This document shows, one piece after another, positions 24,504 through 33,111 of a stretch of 64,000 bases of DNA (the stretch's first letter is position 1; each line of letters opens with the position of its first letter). The position numbers were made by a program, and so were the translations under genes. Source of the stretch: Allokutzneria sp. NRRL B-24872 (GTDB lineage Bacteria > Actinomycetota > Actinomycetes > Mycobacteriales > Pseudonocardiaceae); contig NZ_MUMH01000023.1 of the NCBI RefSeq assembly GCF_002155965.1, positions 1 through 64,000 of the forward strand, given 5' to 3'. The notes under the pieces are model-generated. The model searched no databases and had not been told where the DNA came from. It worked only from the letters and a program-made list of their open reading frames with translations.

Positions 24504-24974
24504 GATCACACCTCCCTTCTTGTTGGATACCTCAATTTTAGCAAGCCCTAAGAAGACGTCAAATCCGTTGCAGGCTAAAGAGAAACGCGACTTTCAGCCG
24601 ACAGCGAAACCAGGTCGGCTTTACCTGGGGTGCGCGTGCCATACGCTTGTTCGCGTGGGCCGGGATTCATCCCGTGCCCGTCCAGCTAATGAGGGCACGC
24701 GCAAGGGGCTCCAGGTCAAGCCGACCCCCGCGCTGGAACCAGCAGTTCCCCCGCTGGAAGCCCAGCTCGGCAGACCTGGAAACCCAGCTGGAACGAGCTA
24801 AAACAGCCGTTCCCCCACTGGAAGCCCAGCCGTCCCCGACCAGGAAGTCCAGCCATCCCCCAGCTGGAACCCCAGCCGTCCCCCGACCAGGAAGCACAGC
24901 CGTCCCCGGCCCGGAAATCCAGCCAAAACCCACGCAATTTGCCACAACCCCCAACCCGTGCTCTGCTCAACACC
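24504..24974. other. Intergenic region with AT-rich part and tandem repeat
   Basis: About 470 bp without a convincing gene. The first ~120 bp are AT-rich and hold the HNH gene's ribosome-binding site and probably its promoter. The remainder carries the degenerate repeat array listed next. Open frames cross it on both strands but are repetitive and lack a start with a ribosome-binding site. Confidence 0.6.
24733..24924. repeat. Degenerate 22-25 bp tandem repeat array
   Basis: Around eight imperfect units follow the consensus (C/A)(T/G)GGAAnCCCAGCCGTCCCC(C)nnCC, for example units starting at CTGGAACC, CTGGAAGC, CTGGAAAC, CTGGAAGC, AGGAAGTC, CTGGAACC, AGGAAGCA and CGGAAATC. One unit is lengthened (~41 bp) around GCTAAAACAGCC. 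Each unit keeps GGAA-(3-4 nt)-CAGC and most then keep a C-tract. Spacing and divergence do not fit a CRISPR array. It lies just upstream of the lycopene-cyclase-like gene. Confidence 0.75.
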
Positions 24975-26123
24975 GTGCTCGACGTCCTCATCGCAGGCGC
25001 AGGCCCTGCCGGAAGTGCCCTCGCCACCGCGACGGCGCGCCTCGGACTCCGCACCGCCCTCATCGATCCCGCAGCGGGAAAACCCTGGCGAGCGACCTAC
25101 GCCTCCTGGGCCGACGAACTCCCCCACGGCACACCACTGGCCTTCCGCAGCAAGCGAACCCGCGCAGCCGCCCTCACCGAACACGTCCTCGACCGCTCCT
25201 ACGCGGTCATCGACAACGAAGCCCTCCGCGCACAGCTCGACGACGAGAACATCGCCGTCCACCGGGCGCGAGCGCTCCGTGCGCACCACGACGACGAAGC
25301 GTCAACAGTGCTGCTGGACAACGGAAGACGACTCCGAGCCAGAGTCGTCATCGACGCGACGGGCACCCAACAGGCGCTCCTGGACACCACGCGACGAACC
25401 CCGCCAGCCGAACAGTCAGCGGTGGGCGTGGTGGTTCCCCTGCGAGAACAGGGGTTCGTCGAAGGAGAAGAAGCACTCTTCATGGACTGGCGCGAAAGGC
25501 ACACCGGCCCGCCGAGCTTCCTGTACGCGCTGCCGCTCAACGACACGGAGGTGCTCCTCGAAGAGACATCACTGGCGGACAGGCCGGCGATGAGCCACCG
25601 AGAACTCCGCGACAGGCTCGTACAACGCCTACAGAGCAACGGAATCGCACTGCGCGGGAACGAGCGGTGGGAGCGGGTCCGCTTCCCCATGGACGACCCC
25701 CTCCCCCGCAGGCAGCGGGTCGTGCCCTTCGGCGCTGCCGCGCCTCTCGTGCACCCGGCGACGGGGTACAGCGTCGCGGGCTCGCTGTCGCTCGCTCCCC
25801 GCTTGGCGCGAGCGTTGGCAGATGGCCTGAACCAAGGCGAGGCGGCGCGAGCAGGCTGGCGGGCGGTGTGGCCGAAGCAGGCGCTGGCCGTGCACGGCCT
25901 GCGCCGCGTGGGACTGCGCGTGCTGCTGGGTCTGCCGCCCGCCGAGGTGCCCCGGTTCTTCGAGGCGTTCTTCAGCACTCCGACGCATCTGCAGAACCGT
26001 TACCTCGCAGGGCGTTGTGATCTTCCCGGCACGTTCCGCGCGATGGCGGCGGTGATCGGGGCCGCTCCGACGGGGCTGCGGGCGCGAGTCGCCGCGCTGG
26101 CTGTGGGGATGACGTCTGCGTGA
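24975..26123 (+). CDS. Lycopene-cyclase-family FAD flavoprotein
   Basis: A 382-residue flavoprotein of the lycopene beta/epsilon-cyclase (CrtY/CruA-like) family. N-terminal dinucleotide motif VLIAGAGPAGSALATATARLG; internal VIDATGTQQALL; and the family block FLYALPLNDTEVLLEETSLADRP, followed by VPFGAAAPLVHPATGYSVAGSLSLAPRLA, which matches lycopene cyclases closely. The family cyclises the ends of lycopene using FADred without net redox. No phytoene synthase, desaturase or GGPP synthase is nearby. The start is uncertain: the GTG just before the Rossmann strand is used, a TTG 36 nt earlier is possible, and neither has a clear ribosome-binding site. Confidence 0.82.
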   Translation: MLDVLIAGAGPAGSALATATARLGLRTALIDPAAGKPWRATYASWADELPHGTPLAFRSKRTRAAALTEHVLDRSYAVIDNEALRAQLDDENIAVHRARALRAHHDDEASTVLLDNGRRLRARVVIDATGTQQALLDTTRRTPPAEQSAVGVVVPLREQGFVEGEEALFMDWRERHTGPPSFLYALPLNDTEVLLEETSLADRPAMSHRELRDRLVQRLQSNGIALRGNERWERVRFPMDDPLPRRQRVVPFGAAAPLVHPATGYSVAGSLSLAPRLARALADGLNQGEAARAGWRAVWPKQALAVHGLRRVGLRVLLGLPPAEVPRFFEAFFSTPTHLQNRYLAGRCDLPGTFRAMAAVIGAAPTGLRARVAALAVGMTSA

Positions 26124-26176
26124 ACAGGCGATGAAGGCCCTCGTGGCTCTCGCCCGCGCGCGGCATCATCGGCGAC

Positions 26177-27823
26177 GTGCCTGCGTCGCTGGAGAACCCG
26201 CGGTGTGCCTTCCAGCCCTTGGTCAACCTCAACACCGGCGGCGTCGTCGCCATCGAGGTGCTGGTCCAAGCGGCCCCCGATGACCGCCCCGCCGAGCTGG
26301 ACGTGGACCTCGCCGTGTTCGCGGTGCGCGCGAGCGCGGAGCACGAAACGCTGCTCCCCCTGCACATCAACCTCCTCGCGCGCACGGTCGCGACGTGCCC
26401 GGCCGGGGTGGAGCGGTTGCACCACGCGCTGTGCGAGCTCGGGCGCCGGCCGCACGAAGTGGTGATCGAGGTCGGCGGGCAGCTGCGCGAGTCGGACTAC
26501 GGCGAACTGCTCGACGAGCTGCGCCGTTTGCGGGCAGCCGGGTACCGGATCGCGTGGGACGGCGGTGACGTGTCGCTGGCGCTGCTGCTGGCCGCCGAAG
26601 TCGACATCGTCAAGCTCGATCCACGCGCGGTCGCGGGCCTTCCCGACGAGCGCGGCCTCGCGTTCATGGAGGCGCTCGCGCTGTTCTGCCGCCGGACGCG
26701 CACGACGCTGGCGGCGACCGGCGTGCACACAAAAGCGCAGCTGAACGCGTTGCGAAGCACCAGAATCCAGCTCGTCCAAGGCGATCTCGTCGCTCCACCG
26801 GCCTGGCGGCCGACGACCCAGGTGTCGCTGGCGGCGGAGGCCTCCGACGTGGCCGAGCTGCCGATCGCGGCGGGACCGATGGTGACCGAGTTCCTGCACC
26901 CGGCGACGATGCTCTCCGTCGAGGCGACGGCGGACGAGGTGCGCTCGGTGCTGGTGAACCGGCCGGAGGTGACCAGCGTCGTGCTGGTCGACGAGCTCTA
27001 CTGTCCACAGTGGAGCATCGACAGGAATCGCTTCCTGCTCGCGGTGACCGGGCCGTACGGGCACGCGTTGCACGCCAAGCGGCACGCGTCACGGCTGGCC
27101 GACCAGCCCGTGCTGGTGGCCACCAACAGCACGGCGATGGACGCGCTGCACCTGAGCCTCGGCGGTGCCGAGCGGCGCTACGACGACGTGGTCGTGGTGG
27201 ACAACGGCTTGCGCTGCATGGGAATCGTGCGCCTGTCGGATCTGTTCCGGGGCCTGGCGGAGATGAAGGTCGAGGAGGCCGCCGCGCTGAGCCCGTTGAC
27301 CCGGCTCCCGGGCAGCGACGCGGTGGCGCGCGAGGTCGGCCGCCGGATCGCCGCCGAGCAGGTCTTCGCGATGTGCTGGCTGGACGTCGACGGGTTCAAG
27401 GCGGTCAACGACAGCGCCGGTTTCGCGGCGGGCGATGACCTGATCCGTTTGGTGGGCAGGCGTTTGGCGGACTCGGCGGCGGCGCTGCGCTCGACCTACG
27501 TCGGCCACGTCGGCGGCGACGACTTCCTCGCGGTGGTCGACGTGGACGACTTGGTCGCCTTCGCGCGGGCGGTGCTGGACGGGCATTACCAGGTCGAGGG
27601 GCGCGCGGTGACGGTCTCGCTGGCGACACTGGTGTGCGCGGGCGGCACGGTGCCGAGCTACCGCGAGGTGTCCCGGCTGCTCGCGCCGTTGAAGCGGCAG
27701 GCGAAGGCGCTGAGCGGGTCGAGCTGGGTGCTCGGCCGTCCCGGCTCCGACCGCGTCGATGTGCTGCGTGGCACGGTCGCTCAGCAGCGCAGGAGCAACG
27801 CCTCCGCGCCCACCGGGCGGTAG
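26177..27823 (+). CDS. Degenerate EAL-CBS-GGDEF signalling protein
   Basis: A 548-residue protein with EAL-like (~10-230), CBS-pair-like (~240-365) and GGDEF (~370-530) regions. The EAL signature is EVL rather than EAL(x)R; the DDFGxG motif reads WDGGD and the AEGVE motif ATGVH, while INLL, IVKLDP and QGD persist. Phosphodiesterase activity is therefore unlikely. The cyclase half has MCWLDVDGFKAVNDSAGFAAGDDLI and GHVGGDDFLAVV, GGDDF in place of GG(D/E)EF, so activity is uncertain. CBS units suggest adenine-nucleotide sensing. It probably binds or makes cyclic di-GMP as a regulator. GTG start; 3' end overlaps the convergent GNAT gene by 43 bp. Confidence 0.85.
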   Translation: MPASLENPRCAFQPLVNLNTGGVVAIEVLVQAAPDDRPAELDVDLAVFAVRASAEHETLLPLHINLLARTVATCPAGVERLHHALCELGRRPHEVVIEVGGQLRESDYGELLDELRRLRAAGYRIAWDGGDVSLALLLAAEVDIVKLDPRAVAGLPDERGLAFMEALALFCRRTRTTLAATGVHTKAQLNALRSTRIQLVQGDLVAPPAWRPTTQVSLAAEASDVAELPIAAGPMVTEFLHPATMLSVEATADEVRSVLVNRPEVTSVVLVDELYCPQWSIDRNRFLLAVTGPYGHALHAKRHASRLADQPVLVATNSTAMDALHLSLGGAERRYDDVVVVDNGLRCMGIVRLSDLFRGLAEMKVEEAAALSPLTRLPGSDAVAREVGRRIAAEQVFAMCWLDVDGFKAVNDSAGFAAGDDLIRLVGRRLADSAAALRSTYVGHVGGDDFLAVVDVDDLVAFARAVLDGHYQVEGRAVTVSLATLVCAGGTVPSYREVSRLLAPLKRQAKALSGSSWVLGRPGSDRVDVLRGTVAQQRRSNASAPTGR

Positions 27824-28404
27824 CCGGAGGCGAGTACGGCGCGCGTCGACGCCGCGTTGCCGGGCGCGACCTGGGCCCACACCGCCTCGCCACGCGGAAC
27901 GAGTGTCCGCGCGGCGGTGAACAGCGCCCGCCCGAGCCCCTTCACCCTGGCGTTCTCCTCGACCTCGGCCGCGACCTCCCACCGGCCGCCGAGCCCGCGA
28001 CCGACCAGCACCAAGCCGCCCTCGCACGTCCACACGCGGACGTCCGTGCGCAGTCCGTGGGCGCGGATCGCGCGCTCGTGCTCGGAGTCGAAGGCGGGGG
28101 TCAGGTCCAGTTCGGGCGAGCCGTCGAGGTGATCGGCGACCAGGACCTGGTCGGTGTTGTTGACCACGCGACCGGTCTTCGCGCACAGCTCGGCGAGGAA
28201 CGGCGGGTTCAGCGGCGCGGACAGGTCGTCGGCTGGCAGCACGGAGGCGACCCAGTCCGGGTCGGCGTCGGTGACGATCACGTGGTGCGCGCTGAAGGCG
28301 ATCACGGCCGACATGCCGTCCTGTTCCGGAGCCACGACGCGGAACGAGCCGTCGGGCGCGGGGTACTCGCCCCGGGCAGCCCGGGCGAAGAGGTCTGCTA
28401 GCAC
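27781..28404 (-). CDS. GNAT-family N-acetyltransferase-like protein
   Basis: A 207-residue protein ending in a GNAT fold: WEVAAEVEENARVKGLGRALFTAARTLV contains an R/K-x-x-G-x-G-like acetyl-CoA loop (VKGLGRAL), followed by VWAQVAPGNAASTRAVLASGYRPVGAEALL, the usual final strand-helix pattern. The N-terminal ~110 residues are less typical. The substrate cannot be predicted. GTG start; TAGGCA lies 6 nt upstream, close to the leaderless-type box seen elsewhere in the window. Convergent with the EAL-GGDEF gene. Confidence 0.8.
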   Translation of the reverse strand: MLADLFARAARGEYPAPDGSFRVVAPEQDGMSAVIAFSAHHVIVTDADPDWVASVLPADDLSAPLNPPFLAELCAKTGRVVNNTDQVLVADHLDGSPELDLTPAFDSEHERAIRAHGLRTDVRVWTCEGGLVLVGRGLGGRWEVAAEVEENARVKGLGRALFTAARTLVPRGEAVWAQVAPGNAASTRAVLASGYRPVGAEALLLRC

Positions 28405-28615
28405 CCGGAATGCCTATCACGCCGCAACCGCCGAACGGGGGTCGATCGTGATCTCCTCAAGTGCGCGGCGAGGAAAGTGCTGGGAGATCTAAACATTCAC
28501 CGGCCCGGTTCCGTCCATCGAGCCTCGCCACGATCAACTCCTCACTCCTAGCCTCGGATTGGTCACGCACCGCACTCGCACCCGAGCGCGGGCGGACAAC
28601 CTTGGGGAGGGCAAT

Positions 28616-29767
28616 GTGACCCAGGTCGAAGTTCCCCACGCCCCCGACGGTCAGGCCAGGACCCGCACCGCGACGGTGGTCGCGGGCGGTCTGGTGACCG
28701 TGGGCGTGGAGGAGGAGTTCCTGCTGGTGGACGAGCTGAGCCGGAGCGTGGTCCCCAGGGCCGCCGCGGTGCTCGCCGGAGCGGCCCATCTCGGGCCGAC
28801 GGTGCAGCAGGAGATGACGTTGTTCCAGGTCGAGACGACCTCGTCGGTGTGCGCCACGATGGGCGCGCTGCACGACGAGCTGACCGCGCTGCGCCGCACC
28901 GTCGACGGGCTGGCCCGGCGCAACGGCATGCGCATCAACGCCACGGGCACGGCCGTGCTCGGGCACCCCCCGACCCCGCCCATCACCGACGCCCCGCGCT
29001 ACCGCCGGATCGCGGAGCGCTTCGGCTCGCTCATCGACGGCCAGAGCATCTGCGGCTGCCACGTGCACCTCGGCGTCTCCGATCCGGAGAGCGCGCTGCG
29101 GGTGATGAACCACCTGCGGCCGTGGCTGCCGACGCTGCTGGCGATGAGCGCGAACTCCCCGTTCTGGCACGGCAGGGACACCCGGCACGCCAGCTGGCGC
29201 TACCTGATATTCGGGCGCTGGCCGACCGCCGGGCCGCCGCCGCACTTCGACTCCGTCGAGGACTACGACGCCGCGGTGCGCACGCTGCTGCGGTCCGGGG
29301 CCGCGCTCGACCGCGGCATGATCTACTGGGACGTCCGGCGCTCGTGCCGTCACCCCACGGTCGAGCTGCGCGTGTGCGATGTCGCGGCCACCGTCGACGA
29401 CGCCGTGCTCATCGCCGCGCTGACCAGAGCCCTTGGTGTGCAAGCACTTCTCGGCGGCCGCCCGCGTCGCGTGGTGTCGCAGTGCGAGCTGCGCGCCGCG
29501 TTGTGGCGTGCCGCGCACGACGGCCTGGAGGGTCGCGGCGTCGACGTGTTCAACGGCCGCACCGTGCGGGCGTTCTCCCTGGTGGAGCGGCTCGTCCAGC
29601 AGGTGCGCGGCGAGTTGGCCGACAGCGGTGACCTGGACATGGTGCTCGACCTGGTGGCGCGGCTGCGGTCCCGCCGCTCCGGCGCGTACCGGCAGCGGGT
29701 CGCCTTCGCCGAGCGCGGCAACCTGGTCGACGTGGTGGACCTGCTCTCCGCGCAGACCGTGGCGTGA
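28616..29767 (+). CDS. YbdK-type carboxylate-amine ligase (glutamate-cysteine ligase family 2)
   Basis: A 383-residue member of the YbdK/GCS2 family. Seen: VTVGVEEEFLLVDELSRSV at the N-terminus (the EEEF metal/ATP motif), QQEMTLFQVETTSSVCATM, INATGTAVLGHP and GCHVHLGVSDPESALRVMNHLRPWLPTLLAMSANSPFW, all conserved in the family. It forms an ATP-dependent amide bond between a glutamate-like acid and an amine; YbdK itself has weak glutamate-cysteine ligase activity. The GTG start follows GGGGAGGGCAAT; earlier in-frame codons lack this signal. Followed by a strong hairpin. Confidence 0.9.
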   Translation: MTQVEVPHAPDGQARTRTATVVAGGLVTVGVEEEFLLVDELSRSVVPRAAAVLAGAAHLGPTVQQEMTLFQVETTSSVCATMGALHDELTALRRTVDGLARRNGMRINATGTAVLGHPPTPPITDAPRYRRIAERFGSLIDGQSICGCHVHLGVSDPESALRVMNHLRPWLPTLLAMSANSPFWHGRDTRHASWRYLIFGRWPTAGPPPHFDSVEDYDAAVRTLLRSGAALDRGMIYWDVRRSCRHPTVELRVCDVAATVDDAVLIAALTRALGVQALLGGRPRRVVSQCELRAALWRAAHDGLEGRGVDVFNGRTVRAFSLVERLVQQVRGELADSGDLDMVLDLVARLRSRRSGAYRQRVAFAERGNLVDVVDLLSAQTVA

Positions 29768-29775
29768 GCGCCCGG

Positions 29776-29803
29776 TGCCCACCCTCAACGGCGCGGGTGG
29801 GCA
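29776..29803 (+). terminator. Hairpin terminator after carboxylate-amine ligase gene
   Basis: TGCCCACCC (29776-29784) and GGGTGGGCA (29795-29803) form a perfect 9-bp stem with a 10-nt loop, 8 nt after the stop codon. It separates this gene from the transporter operon downstream. Confidence 0.7.
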
Positions 29804-29884
29804 TCGCCTCGGCCGCTCGGTGCAGTAGCTCCGTGTCACTCGAACGGATTGTGACTGACAACCGTTTCCATTAACTTGCCGGTG

Positions 29885-30700
29885 GTGAGCACGCAGCCCG
29901 CCGGGTTCGGCCCGGTCTTCGACGCCACCAGGCAGCACTTCCTCCGGTGGACCCCACCGCTGTGGGGACCGCTCGGCGCCGCCACCACCGAGGTCTCCGC
30001 TCCGCGAGTCGGGGAACGCGTGCTCGACGTGTGCTGCGGCGCGGGCTCCTCCGCCCTGACCGCCGCCGTCAGGGTCGGCCCGACGGGCGCGGTGGACGGG
30101 GTCGACCTCTCGACCGAACTGCTGGACCACGCCAGAACCGTTGCGGCGCGGCAAGGTCTCGCCAACGCCAGGTTCATCGAAGCCGACATCACCGAATACT
30201 CCGCAGAGCGGCCCTACGACGTCGTGCAGTCGGTGTTCGGCGTCTTCTTCCTCCAGCCCGACATGAACGGCGCGGCCACCCGGCTGCTCGACCTGCTGCG
30301 CCCGGGTGGCCGGTTCGCCGCCACGGTGTGGGCCGAGGGCTCGATCGACGAGGTCGGCGCGGCGATCTTCGACGCGGTGCGCGAGCTGCGGCCGAACCTG
30401 CCGACCTCCTCACCGGTGACCGAGTCCGCGAAGAGCCTGGACACCGAGGAGAAGCTGCACGCGTGGCTCACCCAGCTGGGGCTCGAAGACGTCGAGGTGA
30501 CCGAGATCCCGCTGCGCGTGCCGCTGCCGACCGAGGAAGCGTGGTCGTTCGTGCTCGGCACCGGACTGCACGCGTTGATCATCAGCCTGGACGAGGACGA
30601 GCGGGAGCGCGTGCGCACCCGGTACCTGGAGTTCCTGGTGGAACGCGGTATCACCGAGGTCAGGGCTGATGCCCTGGTGGGACTGGGGCTCCGCCCGTGA
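29885..30700 (+). CDS. Class I SAM-dependent methyltransferase
   Basis: A 271-residue methyltransferase. Motif I GERVLDVCCGAGSSALTAA, acidic post-I GVDLSTELLDHA, motif II-like RPYDVVQSVFGVFFL and LLRPGGRFAATVWAEGS are visible. The C-terminal ~80 residues (LGLEDVEVTEIPLRVPLPTEEAWSFVLG) resemble UbiE/COQ5-like and small-molecule O/N/C-methyltransferases. Start uncertain among GTG 29885, GTG 29882 and TTG 29876; none has a ribosome-binding site. The gene is translationally coupled (GTGA overlap) to an oligopeptide-type transporter, so it may act on the imported solute or its derivative. Confidence 0.85.
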   Translation: MSTQPAGFGPVFDATRQHFLRWTPPLWGPLGAATTEVSAPRVGERVLDVCCGAGSSALTAAVRVGPTGAVDGVDLSTELLDHARTVAARQGLANARFIEADITEYSAERPYDVVQSVFGVFFLQPDMNGAATRLLDLLRPGGRFAATVWAEGSIDEVGAAIFDAVRELRPNLPTSSPVTESAKSLDTEEKLHAWLTQLGLEDVEVTEIPLRVPLPTEEAWSFVLGTGLHALIISLDEDERERVRTRYLEFLVERGITEVRADALVGLGLRP

Positions 30701-32181
30701 AGACTCTGTTCGCACTGGTACTGGGTGCCGCCTTGCTGACCGGATGCGCGAGCGCGCCGACAGCGCCGCCGGACACGCTGCGGATCGTCACGCCGTACAA
30801 GGTCAAGAGCCTCGACCCGATCAAGCAGGGCCTGTGGTCGCCGGAATGGGGCTACGGAGAACTGCTGATGCGCAGCACCGAGACCGGCGGTGTCGAGCCG
30901 TGGGTGCTGCGCAGCCTTGAGCCGGTGACTGGTACTCAGTGGCGGTTGGTACTGCGTACCGGCGTGACGTTCGCCAACGGCCGCGTGCTCGACTCGGCCG
31001 TGCTCAGGACCGTGCTGGAACGGCATCTCGCGGAGAACTCGCTCGTCAAGGCGAACCTCCCGGGCGCGACGATCGAGACGCCGGACGCGAACACGGTGCT
31101 GCTGAGCACGAGCACGCCCGTGGTGAACCTGCCGAGCCTGCTCGCCGACGAACAGTCCGTGACGGTGTTCGACCCGCAAGCGCAGGGTGTCTATACAGGA
31201 CCGTTCACGGTGTCCAAACTGGACGACGACGAGATGGTGCTCGCTCGCAACCCCAAGTACTGGGGCGGCCCGGCGAAGCTCGCCGAGGTGCGTGTGCGCT
31301 TCGTCCCGGACGGTCAAGCTCGCCTGCTCGCCGTGCGCACGGGTGAGGCCGATATCGCGCTGTACCCGCCGACGGACGCGCTCGGCGCGTTGAAGGGCGC
31401 GACGTCCGGCCCTCGCATGGCGACCGCTTCCCAGACACTGCAACAACTCCGAGCCATTCCGAACCTGAAGCGCGCACCGATGAACGACGTGGCGGTGCGC
31501 AGGGCTTTCGCGCTCGCGATCGACTACGACCAGATCGCGAAGCAGGTGCTGGACGGGCTCTACCGCACGCCGAAGGGGATCTACCCCGACGTCGCCCCCT
31601 TCGCTCTGGAGACGCAGCGCACCGACATCGCCGAGGCCAAGCGCCTGTTGGACGACGCGGGGTGGACGCCCAGCTCCGCCGGTGCGCGGGTGAAGGACGG
31701 CAAGCTGTTGCGGCTCAACATGATCACCTATCCGCAGCAGCCGGACACGAAGGCCGTCGCCGTCGCGATGCAGGCTCAGCTCGCGGCGGCGGGCATCGGC
31801 GTGCAGGTCACCGAGGTCCAGGACAACTACGAGGCGCTGAAGGGCGACGCGTGGGACATCGGTCTGTCCTTCGACGGAACCCTGGGCTACAACTACGATC
31901 CGATCATTCCGTTGCGGGACTTCCTGACCTCGCAGGGCTCGAAGAACTTCGGCGGCATCGCGGACCCCGAGCTGGACACCCTGATCTCCGACCTCCGCAA
32001 GACCACTGACGAGAACGCCAGAACCCCCGTGTTGCAGCAGATCCAGCGCTTGATCAGCGATCGCGGTTACCTCACGGTCGTGGCCCAGCGCAGCTCCGCG
32101 GCTGTCGTGGGCGGCGCGTTCGCCCACTACCGCCCGTCGTCGGTGCTGCACCACGTCACCGCCACGACCCAGGCGGGCTAG
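30697..32181 (+). CDS. ABC importer substrate-binding lipoprotein (SBP_bac_5)
   Basis: A 494-residue extracellular solute-binding protein of the peptide/nickel family 5. The lipobox is LLTGCAS after a short signal sequence, so it is a membrane-anchored lipoprotein. Typical family pieces: LDPIKQGLWSPEWGYGELLMRSTETGG, LRTGVTFANGRVLDSAVL, YTGPFTVSKLDDDEMVLARNPKYWGG, AFALAIDYDQIAKQVLDG and AKRLLDDAGWTP. The ligand is not predictable; peptides, nickel chelates and nucleoside-peptide conjugates are all known for this class. First transporter gene of a coupled operon. Confidence 0.92.
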   Translation: MKTLFALVLGAALLTGCASAPTAPPDTLRIVTPYKVKSLDPIKQGLWSPEWGYGELLMRSTETGGVEPWVLRSLEPVTGTQWRLVLRTGVTFANGRVLDSAVLRTVLERHLAENSLVKANLPGATIETPDANTVLLSTSTPVVNLPSLLADEQSVTVFDPQAQGVYTGPFTVSKLDDDEMVLARNPKYWGGPAKLAEVRVRFVPDGQARLLAVRTGEADIALYPPTDALGALKGATSGPRMATASQTLQQLRAIPNLKRAPMNDVAVRRAFALAIDYDQIAKQVLDGLYRTPKGIYPDVAPFALETQRTDIAEAKRLLDDAGWTPSSAGARVKDGKLLRLNMITYPQQPDTKAVAVAMQAQLAAAGIGVQVTEVQDNYEALKGDAWDIGLSFDGTLGYNYDPIIPLRDFLTSQGSKNFGGIADPELDTLISDLRKTTDENARTPVLQQIQRLISDRGYLTVVAQRSSAAVVGGAFAHYRPSSVLHHVTATTQAG

Positions 32182-33111
32182 GTGATCCGAGCTCTGCTGC
32201 GGCGAGCGGGCCAAGCCCTGATCACGCTGTTCGTCGCCGGGCTCGTGGTGTGGTCGCTGCAACTCGTGGCGCCCGGCGACCCGGCTCGGCGCGTGCTCGG
32301 AGCGCTCGGGTTCAGCAACCCGACCGATGAGCAGATCGCGTCGACACGCCGCGACCTGGGCCTGGACGTGTCGGCGCCACAACGGTTTCTCCGGTGGCTG
32401 TTCAACGCGGTGACCGGCGACTTCGGCACCTCGTGGCGCACCGGTCGACCGGTTGCCGGAGAGCTGCTCGACCGACTCCCGGCCACGCTGCGGCTCGCGG
32501 TCGTGGCGCTGTTCTTCGCCCTCTTGCTCGCGGTTCCGCTCGCCCTGGTCGCCGCGCGGTGGCGAGGCCGGGCCCCGGACTTAGGTGCGCGCACGGTGAT
32601 GTTCCTCGGGGCAGCCACGCCGAGTTTCGTTGTGGGCACAGTGGTTCTGGAGCTGATCGTGCTGCGCGGAGGAATCGGCCGGGTGCTCGCGGACGGCTCG
32701 TGGGGCGGTGCCGCGCTCCCCGCGATCCCGTTGGCGCTCGGAGCGGGAGCGGGGTGGGCACGGGTACTGAGAACCTCGTTGGTCGAGGTCTCCGACGCGT
32801 CGTTTATCCAGGTCTCCCAGGCGCGCGGGGCCACTCCCCTGCGGCGGCTGGTCGTGCACGCGATGCCGAGCGCACTGCCCGCGCTGCTCGCGGCGATCGG
32901 CCTCACGGTCGGTTCGCTGCTGGCGGGTGCGGCCGTGGTGGAGACAGTGTTCACGTGGCCCGGCGTCGGCCGCTACCTCATCGAAGCCATTGGCGCGCGG
33001 GATGTTCCCGTGGTCCAGGCGACGGTCTTGCTCGGCGTGCTCGGCTATGTGGTTGTCAGTACCGTTGTGGACGGTGTCACGATCGCGATCACCGGGAAGG
33101 CGCAGCGGTGA
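32182..33111 (+). CDS. ABC importer permease, DppB/OppB type
   Basis: A 309-residue inner-membrane permease. The OppB-type N-terminus (RAGQALITLFVAGLVVWSLQLVAPGDPA) is followed by a periplasmic loop ending GDFGTSWRTGRPVAGELLDRLPATLRLA, several membrane spans, and the EAA-like coupling loop SFIQVSQARGATPLRRLVVHAMPSALPALLA. GTG start directly abuts the TAG of the binding-protein gene and overlaps the next permease by GTGA. It forms the channel with the DppC-type partner. Confidence 0.93.
   Translation: MIRALLRRAGQALITLFVAGLVVWSLQLVAPGDPARRVLGALGFSNPTDEQIASTRRDLGLDVSAPQRFLRWLFNAVTGDFGTSWRTGRPVAGELLDRLPATLRLAVVALFFALLLAVPLALVAARWRGRAPDLGARTVMFLGAATPSFVVGTVVLELIVLRGGIGRVLADGSWGGAALPAIPLALGAGAGWARVLRTSLVEVSDASFIQVSQARGATPLRRLVVHAMPSALPALLAAIGLTVGSLLAGAAVVETVFTWPGVGRYLIEAIGARDVPVVQATVLLGVLGYVVVSTVVDGVTIAITGKAQR

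Noticed and set aside
24733-24924. CRISPR array
   Set aside because: Units are contiguous and degenerate with no distinct spacers, and no cas genes are present in the window.
23271-24974. Insertion sequence or transposon around the HNH gene
   Set aside because: No transposase motif, terminal inverted repeats or target duplication could be found; DUF222-HNH proteins occur as dispersed families without these.
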